Source: Archilochus colubris | Taxonomy: Eukaryota > Chordata > Aves > Apodiformes > Trochilidae | Length of the DNA stretch: 64,000 nucleotides | NCBI GenBank assembly: GCA_023079485.1 | Contig: CM041084.1 | Span: 124,472,292-124,536,291 of the forward strand | Reading direction: 5' to 3' | Shown here: positions 23,188 through 37,167 of the stretch, in pieces | Layout: each line of letters begins with the position of its first letter | Numbering within the stretch: position 1 is the first letter of the stretch | Made by a program: the position numbers and the translations under genes | The notes under the pieces: generated by a model | What the model was told of the DNA's origin: nothing | The model's database searches: none | The model's input: the letters and a program-made list of their open reading frames with translations, nothing else

Positions 23188-26100
23188 AGTTCAGTGAAGC
23201 CCTTAAAAAAGCTGGAGATAAAAAGTATAGTCCAAGTGACAGGTTGTAGGAAATATCTTCTTGAAGGCTAATAAACACAAGTTAAATCTTTTGCTTTTTT
23301 AAAATTTTTTTTTAATTATTTTTTTCATTGTATAGTCCCTTTTTTATTTATCTGCTGTGCCCTAATGTTTAAGGAGATACTGAGTCAGGTTCCCATCCCT
23401 GGGTGAAGATTTGAACTCGAGCTCAAGTGAATTACTTCAATAGAACTATAATAGTCTTGGAGTTTCTGACATTTAATATTGCCAGGTCTTCTGTGTATGT
23501 AGTGATCATACTGTGGAGGTCCTATAAAGTATTGAAGTATTTCTTTTTACAGGTGAATATGGATCACTGGTCCTGTGTTAGTTTTATTCTTACAGCACCA
23601 GATTTTCTCTGCCAGCACAGGTGTTTTACTCACCAGGGTACATCTGCTGCTTGACAACATAGTTCTGAGCATCTGAATTATCACTGGTCCAGATAAACTG
23701 AGAATAGTCTCATCAATGACAACAAGTATTCATGGGACAGCATCCAAACTAGCACCATCTTATAGATGCTTATTAGGTCTATAGTATTAAGAGGCCTATT
23801 CCAGAGCTTTTGGGCTTTAAGGTACCTCTCACCATGCTCCACCAGGAGCAAAAAGCAAGGAAAAACGCCCAGTCAGACATCTCCTGGGTAGTTATGGTGG
23901 AAAACTACCAACATTTCTCCAGACAGGCCCTGCAGAACCAAATTTGAGCTCTTTTTGCTCTGGCAGATAGTTCAGAAAGTATTTGGCTGTGGCTGGGGTT
24001 TCCATACAGATCAGTGATGCTTCCCATAGTATGGCACACATCTGAGTTTTTTCCTTTTCATACCTTTCTTTTCATAGTCATAGAAGTGGTTACCATGCAT
24101 ATGGATGATTTTGCTTGCACAGAATCACAAGAGCCGTTTCAAGCCTGTAACAATCCTGACACTCAGCTTCTTCATTCTATCTCAGCTTAGTGAAAGAAGG
24201 TAAAGATCTCGAAAATGTAATTTCTCCAGAGACAAGATATCACCAAAAAATGACCTAATTTTTCATGTCCTTTGTATTTACAATAATGTGACACAAACCT
24301 GTAAGAGAAAAAGAATAAAAGACTTCTCAAGCCATGTTTTATGGTAAATCATCAACATTTTTACTTTATTAGCATTATGCAAAGTTTTAGTTTAAGTTAA
24401 AACTTTCCTGGATCTAGCCTCCTTATGGCCAACTTATTATTGGGTGTTAATTTAAAACCAACAGCAGAAAAGGAATATCAGAATTTCCAAAATTTTCAGA
24501 TCTAAGCACCAATGCTGCTGTTTTCTCTGCTCCATTCATTTTCAGAAGTGCTCTTCTTTTTCTTTTTTTTTTCTTTGTTTTGCAATTTTAGTTTCTCTTC
24601 TTGCAGTCTCAAGCTGTCTTGCTATTAGATTTTTTTGTTCTCTCAAAATAAATCTTATCACAACTTCAAACCACATTTCTTGGGGTGGAACCACTTGGCA
24701 TTGTTTGACAGAATCATGTTCTTTGGCAACATCTTCTATTCTAGGCAGAAATCCTTTTTCTTCCTTTCTCTCGTAGTCCACTGCCTTCCTCTGTCTTCCC
24801 AGGCAAATCACATATGGGAGGAATATTCAAATCTCAGGTTCATTTAGACAGTTTTGCAAATCTCAGCTCTACATTATTTCTGCCTTCCTTCCCATTCAAA
24901 CACTAAGGACATAGAAACACTGTTAGTTGAGAAGGAGATGCTTTATTTTATGACTGTGATGTGTCTGAACCTCAAATAGTGGGAGGGAAGCCAATTCCTT
25001 AGTGGGAAGTCCAAAAACCTTTTAGCAGTGGTACTGTTCCTGCTTGAAATGCTCTGACCTTTGCTATCATGTTTCTTCTGGAAGTTGCTTTATTAGATAA
25101 CTTGCTGCTTTAAATCCTTGGTGGATTTAATGAAACAAGCTAAGGGCTGCAAAGTAACTGAACTCTTGACCTCTCCAGTTTCTGCTTAAACTGACTGGTT
25201 TGGTCACTCAGCTAATGGCAACTCCTGCAGTGATTTGGCATGCATGTTGGTATTCCTTATAGCCCTCATTAAAAGTGGGTAAAAGAGATCTCAGTGAAAA
25301 AATAAATAATATAATCTTCAGAAAGAATATCTGAAGAAATAATTGCAGAGACACTCTAAGAAATATATACCTGTTTTTTTACAGTTAAAAGTGCCATGTC
25401 TTTATTTTGTCCATCTAATGATTAAGGCAAAACCAAAGAGATGGACAAACACTCTGTCAGTGCTGCTCCATGGTGACCAGCGAACCCTTACACAATTCTT
25501 TCCTGCTTTGTTATTGATCACTCTTTTGTCACTGAAAATTATTGCTCTGGTCTGTCTTTGAAACAAATAAATGAGCAGCAAAACCACTGAAGCTCTGTGT
25601 CCTCTAAGCTGTGCCTGGAGATGCAGTCTATAGGTTGATCCTCTGAACTCCCAGAAAGGTTGTAGCCCTTCCCCAGAGAGGGCATGCATGGGTGGCCTGC
25701 CTTCCCTGCTCCAAGAAATAAAGAATTTTTCCTTCATAAACTTGGCCAATAGATTCAGACGTCTAAGAGGGGCCAACTGCACCTATGGATATGCACAAGA
25801 ATGTTTGGGTAAACAAAACAACTTCACTTGTCAGGCCTGAATGGTTAAAGTGGCCATTATAAAGAACAGAGAAATATGAGCCAATCCAAAGGAAATTTCA
25901 TGAGCACCAAAAATGTTTTGGTCTGTTATAAGGTCATAAAAACACTATTTTTGCTAAAAACAAAAAAAACGTGTTTGCAAATGTGTTTTAGTGTTTGCAA
26001 AAAACACTGTTTTGCTAAAAATTTATGAATACCTGTTACAATAATAGAACTTCTGTAGATATCAGCTAAAGACAAAGCATGAGATAATGCATTTGATCAA

Positions 26101-27741
26101 TAGCTTGTAATAAAGAGTTAGCTTGTTTTATACAGTGACTCTTGTCTGAAGGTGGTAATTTCTTGTTCTTGGCTAATGAGGTTATAAAATTGTTCTTATT
26201 TTCCCTCGGCCTGGTTCTCTTGTAAGGAAATGAAAGTTATGAGGTTCTTTAGAAGAGACTCTATAGCAGGGAGATCTTTCTAGATCAGTGTCTGAGGAGA
26301 TGGCACTTTCCAATACGATTTGGTTTTTTTCACAGCAAAAAATAATAAAATCAAGGCAAATTCTCATCTGAGTACATACTTCAGCAATATGAAAGTAATA
26401 ATGTGATGGGAATGACTAATTTCTTATGAAGGTCACCCATTTTTTACTTTGTCATAAAATTTTTTTCTCCTAACTTCACTTCTGCATAATGCTACTAAGG
26501 AGGAATCCCTATCAGTAGTCTCCCTCTTCCCTGTTCAAGTCCTTACAGGCTGCTATTTGACCCCTCAACATGGCAAACCAACTCTTTTATAGCTTTTTAC
26601 TCATGACATTGGTGTGGGAGGTTTCTGAGGCCAGAGCCAAATATGTCTGAGCAGCTGTTCTGCTAGGGATCACTGATGATCTTTGTGTGAAAAAAGGTGA
26701 TTCACTAGAAGATTAAGTGTATATTTGCTCTACATACAAGCCACATAACAGGCATACATTCTTTTTTTTATTCTGGCAGACCTATGAAGAGATACAGATG
26801 GGTTCACCCCAGATACTTCAGTGGCTTGCTCTGTCCAGCCAGGTTAGGATGTGTTTCCCACAGTGTCTTTAATGAGTGTGACAGAGCCCTCAGACAAACA
26901 TTGGCATTCATCTTGCATTGCAAAGTTATCCAGCCTGAGTCCAATGGCTCAAGCCACTAAAGGTACCTCAGAGCAGTTTCTTCTTTTATCTGAAAGCTGG
27001 AAGACAGAAACTTCTCCCAGAAGTAATGTAGAGCCATACCCACACTTGGCCCAAGGCATGACTTATGGTGAGCAATCACTGAGCACAATGAACACAGCAT
27101 CTCTGGGAATTGAGACATGGGTCTCCTCATATCCATCTGACATTCCCAACAAGGAGGAGACATGTCTTGGCAAGGGAGTTGAGCTTCTATTTTATTTTTT
27201 TTAATGTCTGTCTCTAGCCCTCGGAATACTCCCAGTACTCCTTCTACAGAACAGTGGCAAAATCTGCATTTGGAGAAAGTTTTATCCTGCACTTCGCATG
27301 GGGTTTGCTAAAAAAAAACAACACCAAAACTCAATATGTGTCTAACTGTTGGGTCTATCAGAAGTATGGCAAAATTCTGAGCTTAGGATATGTATATTCA
27401 TTTGTACACCATTGAAATTTTAGGTGCTGGTGTAATGGTCAACAGTCCAGATAGGAAGGGCTCTCTACTTGTTCTGCAGATTTTTTGTTATTTAAATAGT
27501 GTACTTGAGGCACCTATATTTGACTAAGTCTTGTTTGGTGTATAGGTATAAACAAATATATGAGAAGAAAATTTATCTTTGATCTGATAGCAAATTATGT
27601 CTCCTTACATGTAAAAATTGCAACTGTATTTGTTTAGCTGCTACAAGCTCTTAATGGATTTTATGTTCCATATATCTAGGTAAGATGTGCATTGATAACT
27701 GCATCATTAATAAAATCTTTATATTAGCACCTAACTGCTAA
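23188..27741. other. Spacer between the two solo LTRs
   Basis: There is no supported gene. T-rich low complexity occurs at 23297-23345 and a pyrimidine-rich stretch at about 24550-24590. A small local duplication lies at 25948. Confidence 0.65.
25948..26026 (+). repeat. Imperfect local duplication
   Basis: Segments aaaaacactatttttgctaa and aaaaacactgttttgctaa flank a doubled gtgtttgcaaa unit, indicating a small local duplication. Confidence 0.6.
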
Positions 27742-27746
27742 GTGGA

Positions 27747-28547
27747 TGTCCTGATTTGGGCCAGGATAAAGGTAATTTTCTGTCTTGTACTTTTGCTTTC
27801 AGTTAAGTCCCTTGTAAGTAGCTGCACTTGCTGAAATTAACAGCAAGTTTCTCAGTCAGTGCCTGTTTCTAGGACTGATAACACTCGATGTTCATAGTTA
27901 CAGCCAGAGACTGGTGTGCAGAGCCAAGGGCACTGCTCAGTTCTGAGGAACATTTTGCCCTCCGGAAGGAGAAAAGGAGTAAAGGGGTCACACCTACAAA
28001 ACCCTCCCTTAGGGAGGAACAGACAAGATAAATGACCAAAATTAACCAAACAGAGTATTCCATCCCATACACGTCATACTCAGTATAAATTTGAGGGATC
28101 ACAAGGGTCAAACCACTTTTTCCTGCTTCCCCTTCTTCACCTGTCCCTGTTTGCTTCGCATCCTGGAAGGATTCCATCCATTCCTCTGCCTGCGGTCCTG
28201 ATCCGTGCCAGCCCATATCTGTGTGTTCCTGCCTCCAGCTCCTGACTGCTGCCGACTCCAGGAGTCCAGCCTGGACTTTCCCAGGGCTGCCCTGCAGCCT
28301 CGGTGGTGATGTTAGTTACAGGGGGAGTGGGGGGAGGAACGTGGTATCCATTTTCCTGTATATTTGTATATATTTTGTAATTTTTCCTTTTTATCATTAC
28401 TGTTTCATTAAAGCTCTGTAGTTTAGTTTCCAACCCATAAGTCTCTCTCCCTTATTCTCTCTTCTTTCTTTATCAGGGAGGGGAGGGAGGTTAATAGAGA
28501 GCATCTGTTATTTGTTTTAATTGCTGGGCCAGAGATAAACCATGACA
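27747..28547 (+). mobile_element. Solo LTR with 5-bp target-site duplication (ERVL-like)
   Basis: The 801-bp element starts TGTCCTGATTTGGG and ends in ATGACA (TGTC...GACA termini). It is flanked by the direct repeat gtgga (27742-27746 and 28548-28552). A TATA-like tataaat at 28084 and an ATTAAA at 28407-28412 set + orientation. The 5-bp duplication and the end ggccagagataaaccatgac suggest an avian ERVL-type LTR. Confidence 0.85.
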
Positions 28548-28552
28548 GTGGA

Positions 28553-30446
28553 GTATAACCCTGGTCTCCTGAGCACAGTCCAAGTGCAAGCCTTTAATCT
28601 GAATAGACATTTCAGGGTTTTTAGGAGTCTCCTTCTCCATGCTCCAGTGGTGAGCTCTGAATGTGCAATGAGTTCCAAGAGTATCCACCCTGTGATCACT
28701 TGTCTAAAATGGCTTCTCTGTAACAATAACACAAACAGGATAGTTTCACCTGTAGAAATACTGGTGAAACTTTCTTTACTTTCTCTTTTGTTCTTAGGTT
28801 CTTCAGGGACATGCCACGTTGAGTGGTTTTCCATAGCAAGTGAATATAGATTTGTTTTCCCTTTCTCAGATATGCTAGAACTGCCTCAGTTCTGATATAT
28901 TTCAGCCTTCCACATTCAAAAAGTCAGGATAGATGCAGGAATTGGAATATTCCAAAAATACAGGAATATTCTGAAAAAGGTTACTTTGATGTTTGCACAT
29001 GAATTCTATATGCCTTCTAACAGGTTTTGCACTGAAGATTAGTAGATACATACCCTCTGACAGAAAACGTGGATACTTGAAAATTATAGAAATAGATTAG
29101 ACTTTGTGATAATTTCTTGCTTAGAAAAGGTTATTTCTCTATTAGTTTCAGTAAACATCATTTAGCAGTAAACATCATCATCCTAAGCCTGTTCTAACAA
29201 ATTGGTTGGTGCTAAGGATTGTGAAGGAATGATGGCATTGCTTGTACTGCTAGCCTTGGAGTTTCATCCCAGTCCTCTGCATCCCTCAGTTTCTGTTTTC
29301 TTCCTTTGAGCTGTCCTAATGTGACTCTATTTTAATATTTAATATGATTGCAACTGAAGATCAGTATCTGTCAAATTTAAGCTTTGCCTTGGGAGAGGGG
29401 AGTCACCAGCCTGCTGGAATTTCACAGTGAGTGAGTCCAGAATTGATAAAAAGCTTTGGTCAAACCTTCATTCCTGGCTTACTCCAAACAGACTGTGCCA
29501 GAGCACATTTGTGCAGACAGTTCAGATCATATTTTCATTCTCGACTGGAGTTTCAGCAAGCACATCATTCAAGTGAGTACATATGAGAGCACAGCAATAA
29601 TCACCTAAGGAAAAAGAAAGTATGCACTGTGCATGAGCTCTGCATGCTTTGGTCTTAAAGGAAGCAATGACAAATGAAGTGGAACACTTCTTTAATAGAT
29701 GGGATAACGGACACACTGTCTATTATTTTTTTTCTTAATATCCACAAACATTTCTTAGGTTTTATTAAGTGTATATTGAGTATTTTATGAAGTGCATCTT
29801 TGAGGAAATATTTTGTTCTGTTTTCATTCTCTGCTTTCCTGGTGAACCATTCCAGAGAGACTCATCCACAGGGAGAAGCTGTAGATGAAGTAAAACAGGG
29901 GAGGAACATCCACTAATTCCTCAGGCTTCCACTGCTGTGAGATGCACACAAACACTTTTATGTTTAGCTCTAGATCACTCCACCATGTATTGCTCTTATA
30001 CATTGCTGCTCCACATGGCCAATTTCATCTCTTCTCATACCAGTATTCTTTTCTTTTAGAAAATTATGATGAATGAAATCTGAAAAACAAGAAAGTCAAT
30101 CTGCACTGCCGGGAGAAGCTAGATTTTCAGATAAATGAACTGCAGACATGGGATTAGACAGTTTCTACAACACTGGGTACCTAAAAAAGGGCAACTCCAT
30201 GGATTACTTGCATATCTTCTTTGCTATAAGTAATTTATAAACTTCCTGAAAACAATGTGGAGAAAGTAGATACATGTTCTTAAAGATATTTAGGGACTTG
30301 CACATGTTCAGTGTTACTAAGGATGGCCCAGAAATATGGGATGCAAAGGTTCAGAATAGTCAGAATACAAAAATAAGTGCTCCAGAGGACAGCATTGATG
30401 TGATCACCTTATGTAAGAGAAGGAGATCAAATAAATTATCTATAAT
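28553..30446. other. Spacer before the pyrimidine microsatellites
   Basis: No gene or repeat is recognised on either strand. Confidence 0.6.
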
Positions 30447-30551
30447 CCTTTCCTTTCCTTTCCTTTCCTTTCCTTTCCTTTCCTTTCCTTTCCTTTCCTT
30501 TCCTTTCCTTTCCTTTCCTTTCCTTTCCTTTCCTTTCCTTTCCTTTCCTTT
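30447..30551 (+). repeat. (CCTTT)n pentanucleotide microsatellite
   Basis: About 21 nearly perfect units of cctt(t) make a pure pyrimidine strand. It adjoins, across a 55-bp C/T-rich bridge, the hexamer repeat at 30607. Confidence 0.97.
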
Positions 30552-30606
30552 TTCCTTTTATTCCCTTCCCCTTCCCCCTCCTCTCCCCTTTCCCCTCCCC
30601 GTCGCG

Positions 30607-30744
30607 TTTCCCTTTCCCTTTCCCTTTCCCTTTCCCTTTCCCTTTCCCTTTCCCTTTCCCTTTCCCTTTCCCTTTCCCTTTCCCTTTCCCTTTCCCTTTC
30701 CCTTTCCCTTTCCCTTTCCCTTTCCCTTTCCCTTTCCCTTTCCC
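30607..30744 (+). repeat. (TTTCCC)n hexanucleotide repeat, 23 units
   Basis: There are 23 perfect units. The minus strand is (GGGAAA)n, giving 23 G3 tracts with 3-nt loops. Apparent long Lys/Gly and Arg/Glu open frames across it are artefacts of the repeat. Confidence 0.98.
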
Positions 30745-33700
30745 TGGTACTGACATGTAGTGATTGATGTAGTGCATGGAATAACAAACCACTGACATAA
30801 ATATTCTTCTCAGACACTTTTCAACATCACAATGAGAGATCAGGTTATTGCCAGCAGATTTACCACACTGATATGGCCACATTTATCATTTCACTTCATG
30901 GATCCCAATTTTAGAGTCAATGCATACATAAACCCAAACATGCATATTCAAACAGATATTCTTATTGAAATTCCTGATCTTTTTAAGATAGGGCTCTACT
31001 ACTTAGAGAATCATTGCATTTACTTATTTAAAGGCACAGATAAACAGCAAATTATTAGGCACATCAGAAAGGATCCCTTTCTGATTTATAGATCTGTATC
31101 TTGAAATACAGGAGGAAGAGATGGAGGGGAGGAAGAAAAACTCAAACTTAGATGAGTATAACAATATGTGAGTCACAGAACTGAATTCCCGTGGATCATC
31201 ATCAGGGACCAGAAAACAGAGTAGGGGAAAGAAAAAGTATTAGTTTTCATTTGCCTGCTAGACTCAAAGCTCCTAAGGAAAAGGCAGCAGAGAAGCAGCT
31301 CTGAGCTGGCCATAAGGACATTTGTGCAGGTGGGATCTGATGTCCCTTCCTTATTCATGGACACAGAGAACTACTGGGCTAATCCTGATGCTGTATCTGC
31401 AAGGCTGTAAACTGTTGCTTCATGACACTTCCCAATGGTTTGTTAATAAGTGGTATGTCACACAGACAACTGGACAGTTTGCTAAAACTGAAAAATAAAA
31501 CCCTAATTTATTGGGATCTCGGCACAGGATAATGGTCATATGGGCAATCAAATCCCACACAGGATTTTTAGTCACTGTCTATTGGTGGCAAGTGTCTATT
31601 GCAAAAGTCTTTGCAGAAAGTAGTGCCTTCAGCTGGACTGGAAAAGACCCCTTGAACCACTGTTCTCCTCAGTTCCTATAACTGACTGGCTGGGCCTTGG
31701 TCTTTTATGTTTAACTTACACAGCACTTACATCCATCTGGCCACAACAGGACAGATGGACAAGCAGAACTGGTGCTGCTCAAGACATACTCCCTCTCCAG
31801 CTCAGTGAAAAATCTGATTCCCATCAAAGTGGTGTTTCTCATGTCTCTGTCTGTCCCTGTCACCAGTCAGCATGCATTTGTGTCCAATAGGAATCCTGAG
31901 CTCTTCCTCAGTGTGGCCCAGGGTGAGAATATGAAGAACAGGAACTTTCTGCTTTTTAAAGATGCAATTCCAATTGCCAAGTTCCAACCAAGATTATAAA
32001 ACCATAGCTGTCTTCCCAACCACTGCCTCTGACATCATGGCCCAGAAACCATTTCCTAAAATATCCTCTAGCATTTGGTTAAATGTCTAAGACAGTCAAA
32101 AAGTGAAGATTCATGTTTAACAGCTACTTGGGAAGACAAACACCATAACTCTGGATGTCCCTCCTTCCTCCTTCTTCCCCATAGCTTTTACTACTGAATG
32201 TGACGTCACATGGTGTGGGATGTCCCTTTGGTCAGATAAGGTCAGCTGTCCCAGCTGTGTGCCCCCCCCAGCTTCTTGTGCACCCCCACCATGCTCACTG
32301 GTGGGGTGGGGTGAGAAGCTGAGAAGGCCTTGATTCTGTGTAAGCATTGCTCAGCAGCAACTAAAAGATCACTGTGGTGTCGACACTGTTTTGGTCATAA
32401 ATCCAAAGCAGAGCACTATAAAAGCTACTATGAACCAGTTAACTAGCTATATCACAACCAAACCCAGTGCAACAGACTATCTGGATCCTACAATGAATAA
32501 CACCTAGATTCAGAGATTAGATGATTGGAGTGTCTGAAGTCAGATTCAAACATGAAGAGGGTAGTACAGATACATGGTTTAAATTTGCAGCCACCTGTGG
32601 TGAGGGAAATCAGGATAATTACCAGAAGTCCTTGGCAATTATGAAATGCAGGATGGTCTTATTTCACCATTGCAGGCTTCAGATGATATTACATCCAGCT
32701 ACACAACACTACAGCAATAGAATCCCCAAAATGTGCCCTATGCTGTCCCTGCAGCCCTCAAACTCTTCCTGTGCAGCCTGCAAAAGGATGCTGCCATCTG
32801 AAAGAAAGAAAAGAGCATCAGCACTCTCCCAATGCACACGTCCCCAGTCCTCTTTCCTCTCTGTGGGGGAATGGCCACACCAGCAGCTCTTTGGTTGGGA
32901 GGCTAAGGACATGAAATGGGGAGCCATCACAAATTGATGGGACTGTCACTTTCTGTTGTGTGTAAGCTCTAAGGATCATTTCTCCAGGGTGTTAATTAGC
33001 TCAGACTGGAGAGTGTGAAGCAAGTGAAACTGGTCTACCTTTCAAAAGTACTGTCACAGACCTATAAAAGGCTCTAGATAGGCTGTTTGTTCCTGTCTGA
33101 ATCCTTGCTATCACTAAAAGGTAGTAGAGACGGAAGCAGTTGGCCCTGCCACGAGCCCCATGAAAGTGGAGTTGTTTCCATGCAAGCAGAGCCATATTGC
33201 CCCAGGGATACATGGCCAGGCAGGGCTGTATCTGATAGATAAAGAGGATATCTGACATCTTACTAATTTCCTCTAAGGTTTCAGGAAACCTACCTAATGT
33301 GCCTGACATTTGGAACATGCCAAATTTAGGAGATTTAAAGTTAAGCAGCAAAATACAATCGGTGAAATTTATCCTTCTGACAAAATGTCAGAGGTGCTTT
33401 TTAATGAATTCACATTAATTCCCATAATGCTGACACAGCAGCAATTTTGTGTCTCTGCCAGTGGTGTAACACCTTTACCTGGTGTTTTTTTTCTGCCATG
33501 TTATCAGGCAAGGGATGAGGAAAACTGCACTTTTGCTACAGGGCTCACAAGGTTTTGAAGGTTGTGATTTCAAGTCAAAAAGCAGTAACTATCATGTTAT
33601 TTCACTGGATTCAGGAAGGCATTTTGCGTATCTAGCATATGTCTGGATGCACTGACTGAATGTCACAGCATGCGCCCTCTTGCAGCCCTTAATCTGATTC

Positions 33701-34044
33701 AAGCCGTGATAGGGGTTACAATATGACACTCCCAGAGCTATCCTTGCCACTCTGTGGGTCACTGTCCAGTCACTGCTTTCAAAAGATTGTTAAATATCCT
33801 GCTATTAGATTGTGGGATACATTTATAAATCACATTTTATTTTCCTAGGGCAGTAGTTTGCTCAAATGCCACTAGAATAGTATTGCTTGTCCTTGGTCAC
33901 CATTCCAGAATCCATTGTCAAGAAAAAGGATTTAAAGAAACTGAGAGTTTTCAAAGATTTATTGAAAAACTTGGGGCAAAAAACCAACAGAACTAAAAAC
34001 ACATCTATACAGAGATTCATCCACCAGCACACCCGAGTCCTTTT
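30745..34044. other. Spacer between microsatellites and CR1
   Basis: Open frames up to 138 codons occur, but none resembles a known protein or shows exon boundaries with support. Confidence 0.6.
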
Positions 34045-34746
34045 GAGAGCAGCCCTTGGGAAAAGGACTCAGGGGTGCTGGTGGATGAGAAGTTCAACTC
34101 GAGCTGTCAGTGTACACTTAAAGCCCAGAAAACCAACCAGATCCTGGGCTGTATCAAGAGAAGTGTGGCCAGCAGGTCAAGGGAAGGGATTCTCCCCCTC
34201 TACTCTGCTCTCATGAGACCCCACTCAGAGCACTGCATCCAGTTCTGGAGCCCTTGTTACAAGAAAGACATGGATGTGCTGGAGCATGTCCAGAGAAGGG
34301 CCATGAGGATGATCAGAGGGCTGGAGCACCTCTCCAAGAAGACAGACTGAGAGAGTTGGTGTTGTTCAGTCTGGAGAGGAGAAGGCTCTGAGGAGACCTT
34401 ATTGTAGCCTTCCAGTATCTGAAGGGGCCTACAAGAAAGCTGGTAAGGGACTTTTTAGGATGTCAGGGAGTGATAGGACTAGGAGGAATGGATTCAAACT
34501 AGAGGAGGGTAGATTTAGATTGGAAGTTAGGAAGAAGATCTTCACCATGAGGGTGGTGAGACACAGGAATAGGTTGCCCAGAGATGTGGTGGAAGCCCCA
34601 TCCCTGGAAGTTTTTAAGGACAGGCTGGATGGGGCTCTGAGCAACCTGATCTAGTGGGAGGTGTCCCTGCCCATGGCAGGGGGCTTGGAACTAGATGATC
34701 TGAAAAGTCCCTTGCAACCTTGAAAATTCTATGATTCTGTGATTCC
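34045..34746 (+). mobile_element. CR1 LINE 3' end, longest copy in window
   Basis: The copy is about 700 bp. It starts near ggggtgctggtggatgagaa and continues through gtgtggccagcaggtcaagg and the cagtctggagaggagaaggc block. It ends in the CR1 tail attctatgattctgtgatt. Frameshifts break the reverse-transcriptase frame. Confidence 0.93.
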
Positions 34747-36671
34747 AGAAAAACATACTGCCCAGCTACAAGAACAGCATTTCCAAACTGTTTTTAGACT
34801 CAGGATTGATGCTGGCCAAACAGACCATGTTTGATAATTTGGAGAATAAAAAGTGTTTGTGATCCTTTAAGATTTTATCCCCAGACAAATGAGCTAGGCT
34901 GTCATGTCTGTTTTCACCTCAAGCTGTCAGACAAAGTGCTGCAGTAGAAAGAAAACAAATTTCAGATTTCCTTTTTTGTCTGGCTTTAAGAAAAATGTGC
35001 TAAGAGGCCCCAAAAATCCTAATTATATTACTTTTCTTAAGATGAGATTAGTGAGAAAACAGTTTAGCACATGAAAAATTCTTCTTCCATTGTAGATTAG
35101 GTGGTAGCCCTCACAAAGAGACTGGAGACATTCCTTTTATCTGATGGAAAATCTTTCTTTGTTAGTATTCTTTTTATAAATATTATTTGTTAGTATTTTC
35201 TCTCTTTTTATGTTGAAAAAATGCTGGGAGGTGAAGGAAACATACTGTCTTTGTCTATTATTAACCTCGACTTTGAGAAGCTGCAGTTTGTTCATGAAGT
35301 CTCTCAGGGAACTCACAGAGCTGATGAACCAGCCAGTAAAGGCTCCTCCCAGGGGCAGGATGCCTCTTACACCTTCTGCACCCCTGCTACAAGGCAGAGG
35401 ACAGGCACTGCATGCTTCAGTGTTTCACATCTGCAGTGCTGAAAGGGATTTTCTCCCTTCTGCACATGGGTGGGTCTGATGCCAACGTGGGGAATCACTC
35501 AGCCCTAGCAGGCAGTGGGCAGGCAGGTGCCCCATGGTGGCCTTTGCCATTATGGTTCAGTAACGTACAAATGAAATCCACAGGCAAGAGTAGCAGGGCA
35601 TGGACATCCCACCTTGCTTTGCCTCTGCCAAAAAAGGTGCCAGGGCTGCACTGAGTCCCTAGTAGCCTAGGAGTCATTGCTCAGGCGGGAAAACCAGGCA
35701 ATTAAAATTAATTGGCAACTTCAGTGAGAAGAGTCAGAAAGCATTGATAAAACGATAAACACTCCTTCCTGAAAGCTCTTTTTTTTTTTTCCTTTCTTTC
35801 TCCTTTTCTTTCCTGTTTTGATTTCACTCCCCTCTTACACAGCTCTGTGATTCTTGTGATCTTGCCAGGGTGTCTGCTTACCCTTGTACAAACAGAGCTT
35901 CAACAAGTACAAAAATAAAACTGCAAAATTCAGAGTGGTATTTTGTCTCCTGATGTACATTTTATCCCAAATGCAGGCGAGCTTCTTACCTGGGGACATT
36001 TTGGTGCATCACAGAAATAGTTCATATACTTAGTGTTCAAAGTTTCAAGAAATGGGCAAGTGGAATCAAACACATGGACTTCTTGTTTATCTTAGCCTTT
36101 TTGGGTCTTTTCAGTTGCTGAGTCCTAAAATCTCTTCTGTCTTTCTCCTCTTCATTTCTGGTTTACTTTCACTTTCTTCTGCATGTGTATTGTTTTTTTC
36201 TTTCTGTTTCTATGGTTTTCATATTTCTGTGAAGAGCTTGCCGACCTCTTCATCCAGTGGTATTACTAGATAGGTAAAGCCATGGTAAACTTGGAAAACT
36301 TTTAATCAAAGTTAGCTCATTTTACCCCGTCTCTGCTAACAAGATCCTCAGTTGTTCAAGGCACACAAGGGAGTGTGTCTTGCTTTCTGGAGTGACTTGA
36401 GGCAAAGTTACAGACACCTACATTGAAAATGTAGAGGTTAACAGGTGGCAAGGGACTCCCTGGAGTAGTAAGCTATGGTCTGTCACACTTCTAGCTTAGC
36501 TCTTAAAAGCATGTAACTTGGATTGATTTGCACTGTTCCCATTTCACATAGTCTGCTGTCCCAAAACAGACTTGAAGCTCTGACAAAGTAGGATCTTGGC
36601 TCAACTTTTCCGAAGTGGCTTTAATGTGATCATGGCACAAAGTGCAAGGCAAACCTCCATCAGCCTTACTC

Positions 36672-36693
36672 TTTTTTTTTTTTTTTTTTTTTT
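36672..36693 (+). repeat. Poly(T) run
   Basis: Twenty-two T in a row, possibly the tail of an old minus-strand retroelement that I cannot identify. Confidence 0.85.
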
Positions 36694-37167
36694 GCAGAGC
36701 TGCAGGCTGATGACTTTGCTTCACCTTCCATCACAGAATTTTAGTCCACAGAAAGAATGAAGCCCTTTCTTAAAAGACAAGAAGGCATAGAAGCTTCTCT
36801 GACAAGGACCAACTGGTTCTTCCTTGTGCTACCAACATGCCAGTCTACTTCTCAGCCCACACTGTTCTGCTTTGTTTCTGTGCTGGAAGCACAAGGTCAG
36901 GGCATTTAGCACCTCCTATCATCACTGCTCTATAAATACTCATTTTCTGCCTCACTTTTTGTGGCATCAGTCACAATAGACATTTCATCCTTCTGGAAGA
37001 CGCCTCACTTCAGAAATATGACCAGAATTCGAAAAAGAGTCGACATCTCTTGTATAACATGTGAAGAAAGCCCAGCTCGGTGCCATTAATGGTTTTAGGA
37101 CATGAAATGTCAGTGACTTCCTGCCCTTCTGTCCTCGCTCTTTGCTCCTGAGTTCCTGTGGACTGTT

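Noticed and set aside
24542..24811. Minus-strand 89-codon frame with a charged Lys/Glu-rich end
   Set aside because: It starts with GTG rather than ATG, its charged tail is the pyrimidine-rich stretch read in reverse, and I recognise no family or splice structure.
30436..30882. Long open frames rich in Lys/Gly, Arg/Glu or Pro/Phe across the microsatellites
   Set aside because: They are direct translations of the pentamer and hexamer repeats, with no unique sequence or gene structure.
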